Below, one piece after another: positions 1 to 5,574 of a stretch of DNA of 6,469 bases. The position numbers and the translations under genes are program-made. Position 1 is the stretch's first letter. Each line of letters begins with the position of its first letter. The stretch spans positions 1-6,469 of the forward strand of contig SLFZ01000100.1 of NCBI GenBank assembly GCA_007123975.1, read 5' to 3'. The notes below the pieces were generated by a model. That model did no database searches. It was given only the letters and a program-made list of their open reading frames with translations, and was not told where the DNA came from. This DNA is from Candidatus Izemoplasma sp. (GTDB lineage Bacteria; Bacillota_I; Bacilli_A; Izemoplasmatales; Izemoplasmataceae).

Positions 1-386
1 ACAAGCAAAAACGTCTCGATAAGCTGCGCTTCAATGGCGGTCGCACGCACCGTCACAATCGGCTCGCCCGGGAAAATGACGGTGCCTTCTTCGACGGCGT
101 AGACGTCGCCGGTGAAGCGAAAATCTTTTAAAAAGTCCAAGAAGGCATCGTTAAACAGGTTACGCTGGCGTAAGTATTCGATGTCTTCGGCGTCAAACGA
201 GAGGTTTTCGATGTAGTCGATGACCGACTGAAGCCCGGCCATGATGGCGTAGCCGCCGCGGCTTGGGATGGTGCGGAAAAACAAATCAAAATAGACGATG
301 CGGTCTTTGAACCCGTGTTCAAAGTAGCCGTTCGCCATCGTAAACTCATAGAAGTCAATGAGCATGCTTTCGTTGATTTTTACCAT
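1..386 (-). CDS. pncB: Nicotinate phosphoribosyltransferase, N-terminal part (runs off left edge)
   Basis: The first 128 residues are present and the rest lies beyond position 1. The enzyme joins nicotinate to PRPP, with ATP hydrolysis, to make nicotinate mononucleotide in the cytoplasm, the entry step of the Preiss-Handler NAD route. The visible sequence matches the family N-terminus: a DFYEFTMANGYF stretch (residues 11-22) close to the start, a FDLFFRTIPSRGGYAIMAGL segment (about 33-52), and the FPGEPIVTVRATAIEAQLIE segment near the cut end, all typical of bacterial PncB. The ATG at 386 is preceded by GAGGG at 396-392 with a 5-nt gap, inside the end of pncA. pncA's TAA is only 2 nt upstream, so the two are almost certainly co-transcribed and probably translationally coupled. 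Catalytic residues further downstream cannot be checked. Family assignment is confident from residue pattern alone. Confidence 0.93.
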   Translation of the reverse strand, partial: MVKINESMLIDFYEFTMANGYFEHGFKDRIVYFDLFFRTIPSRGGYAIMAGLQSVIDYIENLSFDAEDIEYLRQRNLFNDAFLDFLKDFRFTGDVYAVEEGTVIFPGEPIVTVRATAIEAQLIETFLL

Positions 387-388
387 GG

Positions 389-919
389 TTACCCTCGATT
401 CTCTAGATGGATGTGCAAGCCTTCCATGACGTCCAAGGCTTTTTCGTGCAAGCCCGCATCAAAGCTCGCCACGGCGGCGACGTCGACGATGATTTTGGCG
501 TTCGGAAGGGCCGCTTTGGCGATGATGGCGTTGCTGATGACGCAGATGTTGGAAACCAAACCAACGAGTTTAACAACGTCGTAGTTGCCTCGTTTCAGGA
601 CATCCGCCAGTTCAATGGATGGGAAGGATGGTTTTTCGAGCACCGTGTCCTCAGGACGCTGCTTCGCTTCAATCGCTGGACGCAGGCGGTGGCCTAAGGT
701 GCCTTTGAGGCAGTGTTTGACAGGAAGGTTTTTGCCTTCTTCGGTGTCGAGGTAATCGTCCTCGTGCGTGTCCATGGTAAAGACGATGTCTCCGCCGTGT
801 TTACGGACGTGGTCGATGGTGTCGGCGATGCGTGCCTCGATGTCGGCGGCGCCGTCGAAGCCTAGTGCGCCATCGACAAAATCGTTTTGGTAGTCCACAA
901 CAATCAGGCAAGTTTTCAT
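389..919 (-). CDS. pncA: Nicotinamidase (isochorismatase-fold cysteine hydrolase)
   Basis: 176 residues, a typical length for small bacterial nicotinamidases. The enzyme deamidates nicotinamide to nicotinate. The whole catalytic set is visible: D9 in VVDYQNDF, K96 in VLEKPSF and the nucleophile C126 in GLVSNICV. The likely metal ligands are D50 and H52 (TMDTHED) and H69 (VKHC). The ATG at 919 follows AAGGAGGG (933-926) with a 6-nt gap, a strong ribosome binding site. The gene is first in a two-gene unit with pncB, 2 nt downstream, whose product uses nicotinate. This neighbour is the best argument for nicotinamidase over other isochorismatase-family amidohydrolases, which share the fold and triad. 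A divergent promoter lies at 951-959. No sign of truncation or frameshift. Confidence 0.9.
   Translation of the reverse strand: MKTCLIVVDYQNDFVDGALGFDGAADIEARIADTIDHVRKHGGDIVFTMDTHEDDYLDTEEGKNLPVKHCLKGTLGHRLRPAIEAKQRPEDTVLEKPSFPSIELADVLKRGNYDVVKLVGLVSNICVISNAIIAKAALPNAKIIVDVAAVASFDAGLHEKALDVMEGLHIHLENRG
392..396 (-). promoter_or_regulatory. Ribosome binding site of pncB inside pncA
   Basis: The minus strand reads GAGGG, five nucleotides before the pncB ATG and overlapping the last codons of pncA. It fixes the pncB start and suggests that ribosomes finishing pncA re-initiate on pncB. Confidence 0.75.
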
Positions 920-950
920 GCGAATCCCTCCTTATGGGACGTGCACTTTC

Positions 951-959
951 ATTGTACCA
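951..959 (-). promoter_or_regulatory. Promoter of the pncA-pncB unit (extended -10)
   Basis: The minus strand carries TGG-TACAAT, an extended -10 element (TG one base ahead of a 5/6 -10 hexamer). There is no good -35 at 16-18 bp upstream, which fits promoters that rely on the TG extension. The start of transcription would fall near 944, giving a leader of about 25 nt with the ribosome binding site in it. The weak -35 region overlaps the left arm of the dyad at 972-997. Confidence 0.65.
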
Positions 960-971
960 TAAAATCGCCGA

Positions 972-997
972 AAACCGCGCCATAAGCCACGCGGTTT
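972..997. promoter_or_regulatory. Perfect 8-bp dyad between the divergent pncA and lplA promoters (possible operator)
   Basis: AAACCGCG at 972-979 and CGCGGTTT at 990-997 form a perfect inverted repeat around a 10-nt centre. The left arm covers the -35 position of the pncA promoter, and the right arm ends 2 nt before the lplA -35 box. No T-run follows on either strand, so it is not a terminator. The position suits a regulator that controls both directions at once. Which regulator is unknown; the arms do not match an operator I can name with confidence. Confidence 0.45.
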
Positions 998-999
998 CA

Positions 1000-1028
1000 T
1001 TGACACCTTTGCCGATATCGGGTACACT
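1000..1028 (+). promoter_or_regulatory. Sigma-A-type promoter of lplA
   Basis: A perfect TTGACA -35 (1000-1005), a 17-bp spacer and a TACACT -10 (1023-1028, 4/6) give a near-ideal housekeeping promoter. The start of transcription would be near 1035, leaving a leader of about 28 nt before the lplA ATG. Confidence 0.8.
1012..1021. promoter_or_regulatory. 10-bp palindrome in the lplA promoter spacer
   Basis: CCGATATCGG is a perfect palindrome lying wholly between the -35 and -10 boxes of lplA. A protein bound here would block RNA polymerase. A 10-bp palindrome can arise by chance, so only the placement makes it notable. Confidence 0.3.
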
Positions 1029-1062
1029 TGATTTGAGAAAACGCTACGAATGAGGTGTGTTG

Positions 1063-2052
1063 ATGAAAACGATTCTGAACGACTCAAAAGACCCACGATT
1101 TAACCTGGCTTTAGAAGAATATGTCTTAAAACACTTGGGCGGCGACGAAGACTTTGTGTTGCTTTGGCAAAACGAAAACAGCGTCATCATCGGCCGCAAC
1201 CAAAACACCATTGAGGAGATTAACGCCGCTTACGTCAAAGAACACGACGTCAACGTGGTGCGTCGCATCACCGGCGGCGGGGCGGTGTACCACGACCTTG
1301 GCAACCTGAACTTTTCGTTTGTGACCGCCATGAAAGACAACCTAAACGACTACCGCAAGTTCACTGACCCGGTCATTAAAGCCTTAAACAGCCTCGGGGT
1401 GCCGGCGGAGTTCGCCGGGCGCAACGACATCGTTGTCGAAGGCAAAAAGATCAGCGGCAACGCGCAAAGCTTCCACAAAAACCGGATGTTGCATCATGGG
1501 ACGATTTTGTTTGACGCGGATCTGTCGATCATCGCCGACGTGCTCAACGTCAAGCAAGACAAAATCAAGTCCAAAGGCATTAAGTCGGCGCGCGCCCGTG
1601 TGACCAACATCAAGCCCTACTTAAAAGAATCGATTACGATGACCGAGTTTAAAGAGCGCTTGCTTAAGTACTTGCTTGATTCGGACGACATTGCAGAGAA
1701 CGTCTACACACTCACCGATGAGGACATCAAGAAAATCCGTGAACTCCGGGCGATGCGCTATGATACCTGGCAATGGAACTACGGAGAAAGCCCCGCGTTC
1801 TCGATCGAAAAAGCCGGGCGTTACCCGGGTGGTAAACTCGAACTGAAGTTTGACGTGCACGAAGGCGTCATCGAAAAACTAAAAGTGTACGGCGACTTCC
1901 TTGGCTCGAAAGACATCAGCCCCTTTGAAACAAAACTCATCGGCACGCCGTATGAAGAAGACGCCGTCCGACAAGCCCTAGAAAACGAACCGCTGGATGA
2001 GTACTTCTTTAACATCACCTTAGACGACATCATCCACTGCCTCTTCTACTAA
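1063..2052 (+). CDS. lplA: Lipoate-protein ligase A
   Basis: 329 residues from the ATG at 1063. The enzyme activates free lipoate with ATP and transfers it to a lysine on lipoyl domains (2-oxoacid dehydrogenase E2 subunits, GcvH), so it serves lipoate scavenging. The BPL/LplA fold covers about residues 1-240: SVIIGRNQN (40-48), the signature RRITGGGAVYHD (67-78), NLNFSF (81-86), and GKKISGNAQ (127-135) with the family's conserved lysine K129. The WNYGESPAFS segment (238-247) leads into a C-terminal accessory domain to 329, as in LplA proteins of about 330-340 residues that carry out both reaction steps alone. GAGGTG (1052-1057) sits 5 nt before this ATG. In-frame GTG (1057) and TTG (1060) codons overlap the binding site and are unlikely starts. 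The gene has its own promoter and a strong terminator, so it stands alone. Confidence 0.95.
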   Translation: MKTILNDSKDPRFNLALEEYVLKHLGGDEDFVLLWQNENSVIIGRNQNTIEEINAAYVKEHDVNVVRRITGGGAVYHDLGNLNFSFVTAMKDNLNDYRKFTDPVIKALNSLGVPAEFAGRNDIVVEGKKISGNAQSFHKNRMLHHGTILFDADLSIIADVLNVKQDKIKSKGIKSARARVTNIKPYLKESITMTEFKERLLKYLLDSDDIAENVYTLTDEDIKKIRELRAMRYDTWQWNYGESPAFSIEKAGRYPGGKLELKFDVHEGVIEKLKVYGDFLGSKDISPFETKLIGTPYEEDAVRQALENEPLDEYFFNITLDDIIHCLFY

Positions 2053-2055
2053 AAG

Positions 2056-2090
2056 AAACGCGCGATTCCGCTTGGAATCGTGCGTTTTTT
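2056..2090 (+). terminator. Intrinsic terminator of lplA, probably bidirectional
   Basis: A 14-bp stem (2056-2069 with 2074-2087, one G.T pair) closes a 4-nt loop and runs into six T residues on the plus strand, starting 3 nt after the lplA stop. Read on the minus strand, the same hairpin is followed by TTTCTTTT. It therefore also suits the convergent protease gene that ends at 2099. Confidence 0.9.
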
Positions 2091-2098
2091 ATGTTCAT

Positions 2099-4267
2099 TT
2101 AAGGCTCCGTTATGATGACGTCGCTGTAGGTGAAATGAAGCGTGCCATCGGCGTCTTCGGTCACGAGGTAGGCGCGTTGATAGGTTTGGTGGTGTGTGAA
2201 GCTCATGAGGTACTCGTTGGTCGCGGCGTGGTGTTTTTCGGCTCGGTACCGCGTCGCATCGGCGCTGCCGTGAAGTGGTGCGTCGTTGGTGTTTGAGCGA
2301 AGGATGCCAAACTCGATGAGGGTGTGATCTTGTGGGACATAGAACTGGCCGACGTATGAATACGCACCAAGTCGAATGTTGACGTTGGGGCTAAGCGTGA
2401 TGAGGGGCTCGGTGTCGATGGGTTCGCTGCCATACACCGCCGTCAGCGTAAGATCGCGTAAGGCGGTGAATCGGTAGGTTGCGTTGTATGAAACCTTGAC
2501 GCCGTCTGTTTCCCAGTAAAGAAAATGTTCACCATCCCCTGGCGAATCGGCCTCTAGTTCAACAACGTCGTTGTACAGATAGGTGCCGCCACCGACGCCA
2601 TGCGTGACGTCGACGGTAAACGTTTCTGTCGAGGCGATAACGTATTGGATGATTAAGATGGTGTGGGCTGTGATGTTTTCGTAGGATGCATTCCATGGCG
2701 ACGCCTCATCAACGTTGAAGCCTGGTTTATCGGGCAACGCTTCGGGTGGAACGGCGTCGCCTCCTTCATCGACGTACTGGAGGTCAATCGATTCACCGTT
2801 TGTGTCCATAAACATCACCGCATACGTTTCAGCGCCATTGAACACCGCGTGAATGCTCATCGGCCCATTGACGATGAAAACATGGTCCACCGGCAAATCG
2901 AAACGCACATGGCCATTGACGACCCAAAAAGCGAAGGTGTACTCGTCGGTGTCGGTGATCTGTTGGTTAAACTGAATGCGCGTGCCATAGGCATGAAACC
3001 CTTCGTAGACAATGTCGTTGTTGGTATCGTCAAAGGCGGTGATGACGGTGACGGGGTAGGTGAGGCCGTCGGCCATGTCAATGACGGCGGAAACCACCCA
3101 ATCGGCACGCAACAGGCCTGCGCCTTGTTTGTCGGCTGAATAGCCTAAATCTTCGGCGTGTCCAGTCAAAAACGCGCGCACTTGGCTTGGGGTAAGCGAA
3201 TCATCAATCCCTAACATCAGGGCGATGACGCCTGCCACAAACGGTGCGGCCATCGAGGTTCCTCCACGAGTCTCATATGCGTTGCCGGGGTAGGTACTCC
3301 GGATTGATGTGCCGGGCGCGACCAAGTCAAGCGTTTGGCCGTATGATGAGTAATCGGCGACGGTGTCGTCAGGGTTGATGGCGCCTACGGCGATGACGTG
3401 TTCGTACTTGGCCGGGTAGCGCATGGTGTCTTCGCCGCCGTCTTCGCCGGCATTTCCTGAGGATGCGACGATGATGTGGCCTTGTTTGTTCGCTTCGTTA
3501 ATGGCGTCTTCAAGCGCCGTGGATGGGTGAGACGTCCCAAGGGACATGTTGATGATGTGTATGTCGTTGTCGATGGCCCAGAGGATGCCATCGACCAAAT
3601 TAGACATCGCACCGGCTCCATTTTCATCCAAGACCACGACCGAATACAGTTCAACTTCCGGTGCGACACCGACCACGCCGACATCGTTGTGCAGTGCGGC
3701 GATGATGCCCGCCACATGCGTTCCGTGGCCGTGTGGGTCGACGTCATAGGGATCGTCGTTAAACGTGTTAAATCCGCCGACGACATGCAAGTCTTCGTGC
3801 GTGCCGTCAATGCCGGTGTCAAAGACCGCCACCCGCACACCAGCGCCATCGGTCGTCTCCCACGTCTCAAACGGATAGGTTTCGCTTTGGAAAATACGCT
3901 CAAGACCCCATGTTGGTGTTTCTGGGTTTTGCGCAAAAGGTGGGCGGGCGACGCTGATGGCGTGGTCTAACTCGATGTATTCGATAAAGTCGTGCTGCAT
4001 CAACGACAACACGGCAGCCATCGGTAAGCGTGCCGTCGCCGCGTTGATTCTCTCAAACTGTTTGTCGATGGGCACACGGCTGCCTAAGTCGCGTGGGCCG
4101 AATCCCTCACGAAACCCGATGATGAAACGATTTTCATCGGCAACATACGCGTGCGTTGACGCACTCGATTCTATCGCAATGAACGGCATAAAAGCTATTG
4201 TTGAGGCGATGATGAACAACCATGCTTTTTTTAGTATTGTCACGAATGTTTTCGTCCCTTCAATCAT
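2099..4267 (-). CDS. Secreted subtilisin-like serine protease (S8) with InlB-like repeats
   Basis: 722 residues from the ATG at 4267. Order: signal peptide (basic stretch, then a hydrophobic core at about 15-33, likely cleavage near residue 37-40); I9-like inhibitory propeptide (about 44-108, with INAATARLP and FIEYIELDHAISVA); catalytic domain (about 118-398); three beta-rich repeats; C-terminal domain. The triad is complete: D150 (VAVFDTGID), H181 (HGTHVAG) and S338 (GGTSMAAPFVAG), with oxyanion N272 (ASSGNAG). Residues about 404-478, 481-543 and 548-613 look like diverged InlB B-repeat/Flg_new units, each ending in a VFN, QYV or AVY-type strand. Residues 614-722 are unassigned. There is no LPXTG motif, no C-terminal membrane segment and no cysteine, so the product is probably released outside the cell to digest protein. 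The start is uncertain: see the ribosome binding site at 4288-4294. It has its own promoter and shares a terminator with lplA. Confidence 0.93.
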   Translation of the reverse strand: MIEGTKTFVTILKKAWLFIIASTIAFMPFIAIESSASTHAYVADENRFIIGFREGFGPRDLGSRVPIDKQFERINAATARLPMAAVLSLMQHDFIEYIELDHAISVARPPFAQNPETPTWGLERIFQSETYPFETWETTDGAGVRVAVFDTGIDGTHEDLHVVGGFNTFNDDPYDVDPHGHGTHVAGIIAALHNDVGVVGVAPEVELYSVVVLDENGAGAMSNLVDGILWAIDNDIHIINMSLGTSHPSTALEDAINEANKQGHIIVASSGNAGEDGGEDTMRYPAKYEHVIAVGAINPDDTVADYSSYGQTLDLVAPGTSIRSTYPGNAYETRGGTSMAAPFVAGVIALMLGIDDSLTPSQVRAFLTGHAEDLGYSADKQGAGLLRADWVVSAVIDMADGLTYPVTVITAFDDTNNDIVYEGFHAYGTRIQFNQQITDTDEYTFAFWVVNGHVRFDLPVDHVFIVNGPMSIHAVFNGAETYAVMFMDTNGESIDLQYVDEGGDAVPPEALPDKPGFNVDEASPWNASYENITAHTILIIQYVIASTETFTVDVTHGVGGGTYLYNDVVELEADSPGDGEHFLYWETDGVKVSYNATYRFTALRDLTLTAVYGSEPIDTEPLITLSPNVNIRLGAYSYVGQFYVPQDHTLIEFGILRSNTNDAPLHGSADATRYRAEKHHAATNEYLMSFTHHQTYQRAYLVTEDADGTLHFTYSDVIITEP

Positions 4268-4287
4268 GGTTTGGAAAGATTTTTTAT

Positions 4288-4294
4288 CCCCTTC
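4288..4294 (-). promoter_or_regulatory. Distant purine-rich site upstream of the protease start
   Basis: GAAGGGG is the only good Shine-Dalgarno-like run in the leader, but it sits 20 nt before the ATG at 4267 and no in-frame start codon lies closer. An in-frame GTG at 4243 (residue 9) has GAAGGG 12 nt upstream, inside the annotated gene. Starting there would give 714 residues and a signal peptide beginning near TILKKAW, which is also typical. The true start is therefore open between these two. Confidence 0.35.
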
Positions 4295-4312
4295 GCAATG
4301 GTTCCTTACCCT

Positions 4313-4321
4313 ATTTTAGCA
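4313..4321 (-). promoter_or_regulatory. Promoter of the subtilase gene (extended -10)
   Basis: The minus strand reads TGC-TAAAAT, a TG-extended -10 with a 5/6 hexamer. The -35 position 17 bp further up (4341-4336) reads TTCCAA, a weak 3/6 match. Transcription would start near 4306, giving a leader of about 39 nt. Confidence 0.55.
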
Positions 4322-4341
4322 GTTTTGCATTGCTTTTGGAA

Positions 4342-4353
4342 GGCTTGCAAGCC
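4342..4353. promoter_or_regulatory. 12-bp perfect palindrome upstream of the protease promoter
   Basis: GGCTTGCAAGCC reads the same on both strands and abuts the upstream side of the -35 position of the protease promoter. This is a usual place for an activator or a repressor. Its core, CTTGCAAG, recurs in part upstream of the lipoprotein gene (5278-5292). Confidence 0.4.
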
Positions 4354-4506
4354 ATTGATACTGTTTTTAACCGTTGGCATCTTGGTCGATGAATACACTT
4401 TTTCAAAGCATGGTTTTAGATGGGACAATTATCGTGCTTTCCAACATGTACATAACCGATGCTTTTCTCAACACTTAATCTGCTCTTTACCCTAACTCAA
4501 CCAAAT

Positions 4507-4540
4507 AAAAAGGCCTCGTACTTTTCGCGACGAGACCTTT
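4507..4540 (-). terminator. Intrinsic terminator of the lipoprotein gene
   Basis: On the minus strand, AAAGGTCTCGT (4540-4530) pairs with ACGAGGCCTTT (4519-4509) through 11 pairs, one of them U.G, around a 10-nt loop. A run of five T residues at 4511-4507 follows. It begins 37 nt past the lipoprotein stop. On the plus strand the same U.G pair becomes a C-A mismatch and the T-run is interrupted, so it works best for the minus strand. Confidence 0.88.
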
Positions 4541-4577
4541 CTGTTTCTATTCTAGCTTTTAGAAAAGATTGTGATGT

Positions 4578-5231
4578 TTACTCGAGTTCGGGTGCGTCGA
4601 TGGTGGTGTCGTTAAGGTCAAACACGTCTACCGTGACGTCAACGTCGGTGCCGTCAATTTCAATCACGAGCGTCATGTGCAGCGACACGTCTTCGCCCAG
4701 TTCAATGGTTGCGGATTGGAGCACACCGTCAACGCCCTCAAGCAACATCAACACGGCGGCTTCGCCGAACTCAAACCGGTAATCATCACGTAAGACATAG
4801 CCGTCATCCGTCACTTCAAACCAACCAGCATCAAAGAGTTCAAAGCTGACCATGGACGCCATGCGTTCGATGGTTCCCCGGTAGGCGTCGTGTTGCTCAT
4901 CGCCAGCGGTCACGGTGTCGTCGTCTTCGTTGTCAAAAAGTCGGTGATAGACATAGACATCATCGTTGTCATAGATCATCGCCATCTCAAAGTCGCTGAT
5001 AAGGTCTCCATTGTGGTATTGATCAAAGACAACGTAGCGGTCGTTTCCATCTTTTTGCGATAAATAGTCGAGTGAATACCCGTTCTCATCGTATGTGACG
5101 ACAATTGTGTACCCTTCGGCATCGCGGATCGCGTCGACCATTTCGTCCAAGGTTTCTGGGTCTCCCGAGCCACATGCACTGACAATCAAAAGCAGTGCTG
5201 TGGCGATGGTTAGTTTTATCACGTTTTTCAT
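4578..5231 (-). CDS. Acidic lipoprotein of unknown function
   Basis: 217 residues. The start is the ATG at 5231, not the longer in-frame opening at 5291, because it gives a textbook lipoprotein signal: MKN, a basic/hydrophobic stretch, then the lipobox VSAC with C20 as the lipidated residue. AAAGGA (5247-5242) lies 10 nt upstream. C20 is the only cysteine. The mature part is strikingly acidic, with about 52 Asp/Glu against about 8 Lys/Arg in 198 residues. Alternating hydrophobic/polar stretches such as YTIVVTYDENG, DVYVYHRLFD and the C-terminal TLVIEIDGTDVDVTVDVFDL suggest a mainly antiparallel beta fold. A LolA/LprG-like half-barrel is conceivable but unproven. It is anchored to the outer face of the membrane. 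It has its own promoter and terminator, so no operon partner points to a role. I do not recognise the family. Confidence 0.88.
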   Translation of the reverse strand: MKNVIKLTIATALLLIVSACGSGDPETLDEMVDAIRDAEGYTIVVTYDENGYSLDYLSQKDGNDRYVVFDQYHNGDLISDFEMAMIYDNDDVYVYHRLFDNEDDDTVTAGDEQHDAYRGTIERMASMVSFELFDAGWFEVTDDGYVLRDDYRFEFGEAAVLMLLEGVDGVLQSATIELGEDVSLHMTLVIEIDGTDVDVTVDVFDLNDTTIDAPELE

Positions 5232-5254
5232 TGTTATCCCATCCTTTCGTGTAC

Positions 5255-5283
5255 ATTTTAACAAACTGTAAAAGAGATTGCAA
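5255..5283 (-). promoter_or_regulatory. Promoter of the lipoprotein gene
   Basis: The minus strand has TTGCAA (5283-5278, 4/6 to the -35 consensus), a 17-bp spacer and TAAAAT (5260-5255, 5/6), with TG one base ahead of the -10. Transcription would start near 5248, giving a short leader that begins almost at the ribosome binding site. Confidence 0.7.
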
Positions 5284-5292
5284 GTTTGCAAG
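5278..5292 (-). repeat. CTTGCAA direct repeat over the lipoprotein -35 box
   Basis: The minus strand carries CTTGCAA twice, 8 bp apart from start to start (5292-5286 and 5284-5278). The promoter-proximal copy includes the -35 hexamer. The core TTGCAA is itself a palindrome and is also at the centre of the dyad upstream of the protease (4342-4353). Confidence 0.4.
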
Positions 5293-5510
5293 GCGCAGCA
5301 ATAAGCCGTTAATCCTCTAGCAAACGGATATTTGATGGAGACATACGTTAGTTCAGCGACTTTCTTTGTTATGCATAATGGTTAAGTCTCAGTGTTTAAT
5401 GATAGTTCAAGCGCTGTTTACAGTCTAAGTTGATAAACCCTTAGAAAAATGGACTGTATCCCTTGATTTTATTAATTAACGTGCTTAAGGCAGTTTATAT
5501 CTAAATGCAA

Positions 5511-5542
5511 AGAAAAAGCCCCATAACGAGCGTTATGGGGCT
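5511..5542 (-). terminator. Intrinsic terminator of the Ig-like surface protein gene
   Basis: AGCCCCATAACG (5517-5528) and CGTTATGGGGCT (5531-5542) are perfect inverted repeats with only 2 nt between them, so the closing pair probably opens to leave a 4-nt loop. On the minus strand the stem runs into TTTTTCT. It lies 32 nt past the TGA stop of the gene at 5575. Confidence 0.92.
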
Positions 5543-5574
5543 GAATCTTATAGCATTTGTTGTGTGCAAGTATA

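Larger units (their letters stand above)
4268..4577. other. Intergenic region between the protease and lipoprotein genes
   Basis: This 310-bp gap is clearly poorer in GC than the protease gene. From right to left it holds the lipoprotein terminator (4507-4540), then about 150 bp (roughly 4354-4506) in which I see no convincing gene or promoter, then the palindrome at 4342-4353, the protease promoter and its leader. Open frames crossing it on the plus strand have no ribosome binding site or recognisable product. Confidence 0.7.
5232..5574. other. AT-rich intergenic region upstream of the lipoprotein gene
   Basis: Beyond the lipoprotein promoter (to 5292) and the terminator at 5511-5542, about 220 bp (5293-5510) hold no gene I can support. 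GC in sampled lines is near one third, far below the flanking coding regions. The longest small frames opened by ATG here are under 20 codons and lack ribosome binding sites. An imperfect dyad occurs at 5419-5458 (TACAG/CTGTA outside, TCTAAG/CTTAGA inside), which may be chance in such AT-rich DNA. Confidence 0.6.

Noticed and set aside
407..697. Plus-strand open frame opposite pncA
   Set aside because: It is antisense to a gene with a complete catalytic set, has no ribosome binding site and its translation matches nothing recognisable.
1..2052. A single operon or linked pathway joining pncB, pncA and lplA
   Set aside because: lplA is on the opposite strand with its own promoter and terminator. 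NAD and lipoate salvage are separate pathways, so only shared control in the gap can be suggested.
2663..3970. Several long open frames on the plus strand and in other frames within the protease gene
   Set aside because: They are shadows of GC-rich coding DNA. The protease frame carries the full S8 triad across the whole span, and the shadows show low-complexity or implausible composition.
5232..5291. Longer start for the lipoprotein (20 extra residues from 5291)
   Set aside because: The extension would cover the promoter and ribosome binding site and would put a cysteine-containing stretch ahead of a perfect lipoprotein signal that begins at 5231.
5419..5458. Imperfect dyad in the AT-rich gap, considered as a small RNA or terminator
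   Set aside because: Short stems of 5 and 6 bp with an 8-nt asymmetric bulge, no T-run and no promoter that fits. Such matches are expected by chance in this composition.
5430..5459. Possible plus-strand promoter beginning TTGATA
   Set aside because: No acceptable -10 at 16-18 bp and no gene on the plus strand downstream; the only genes nearby are on the minus strand.
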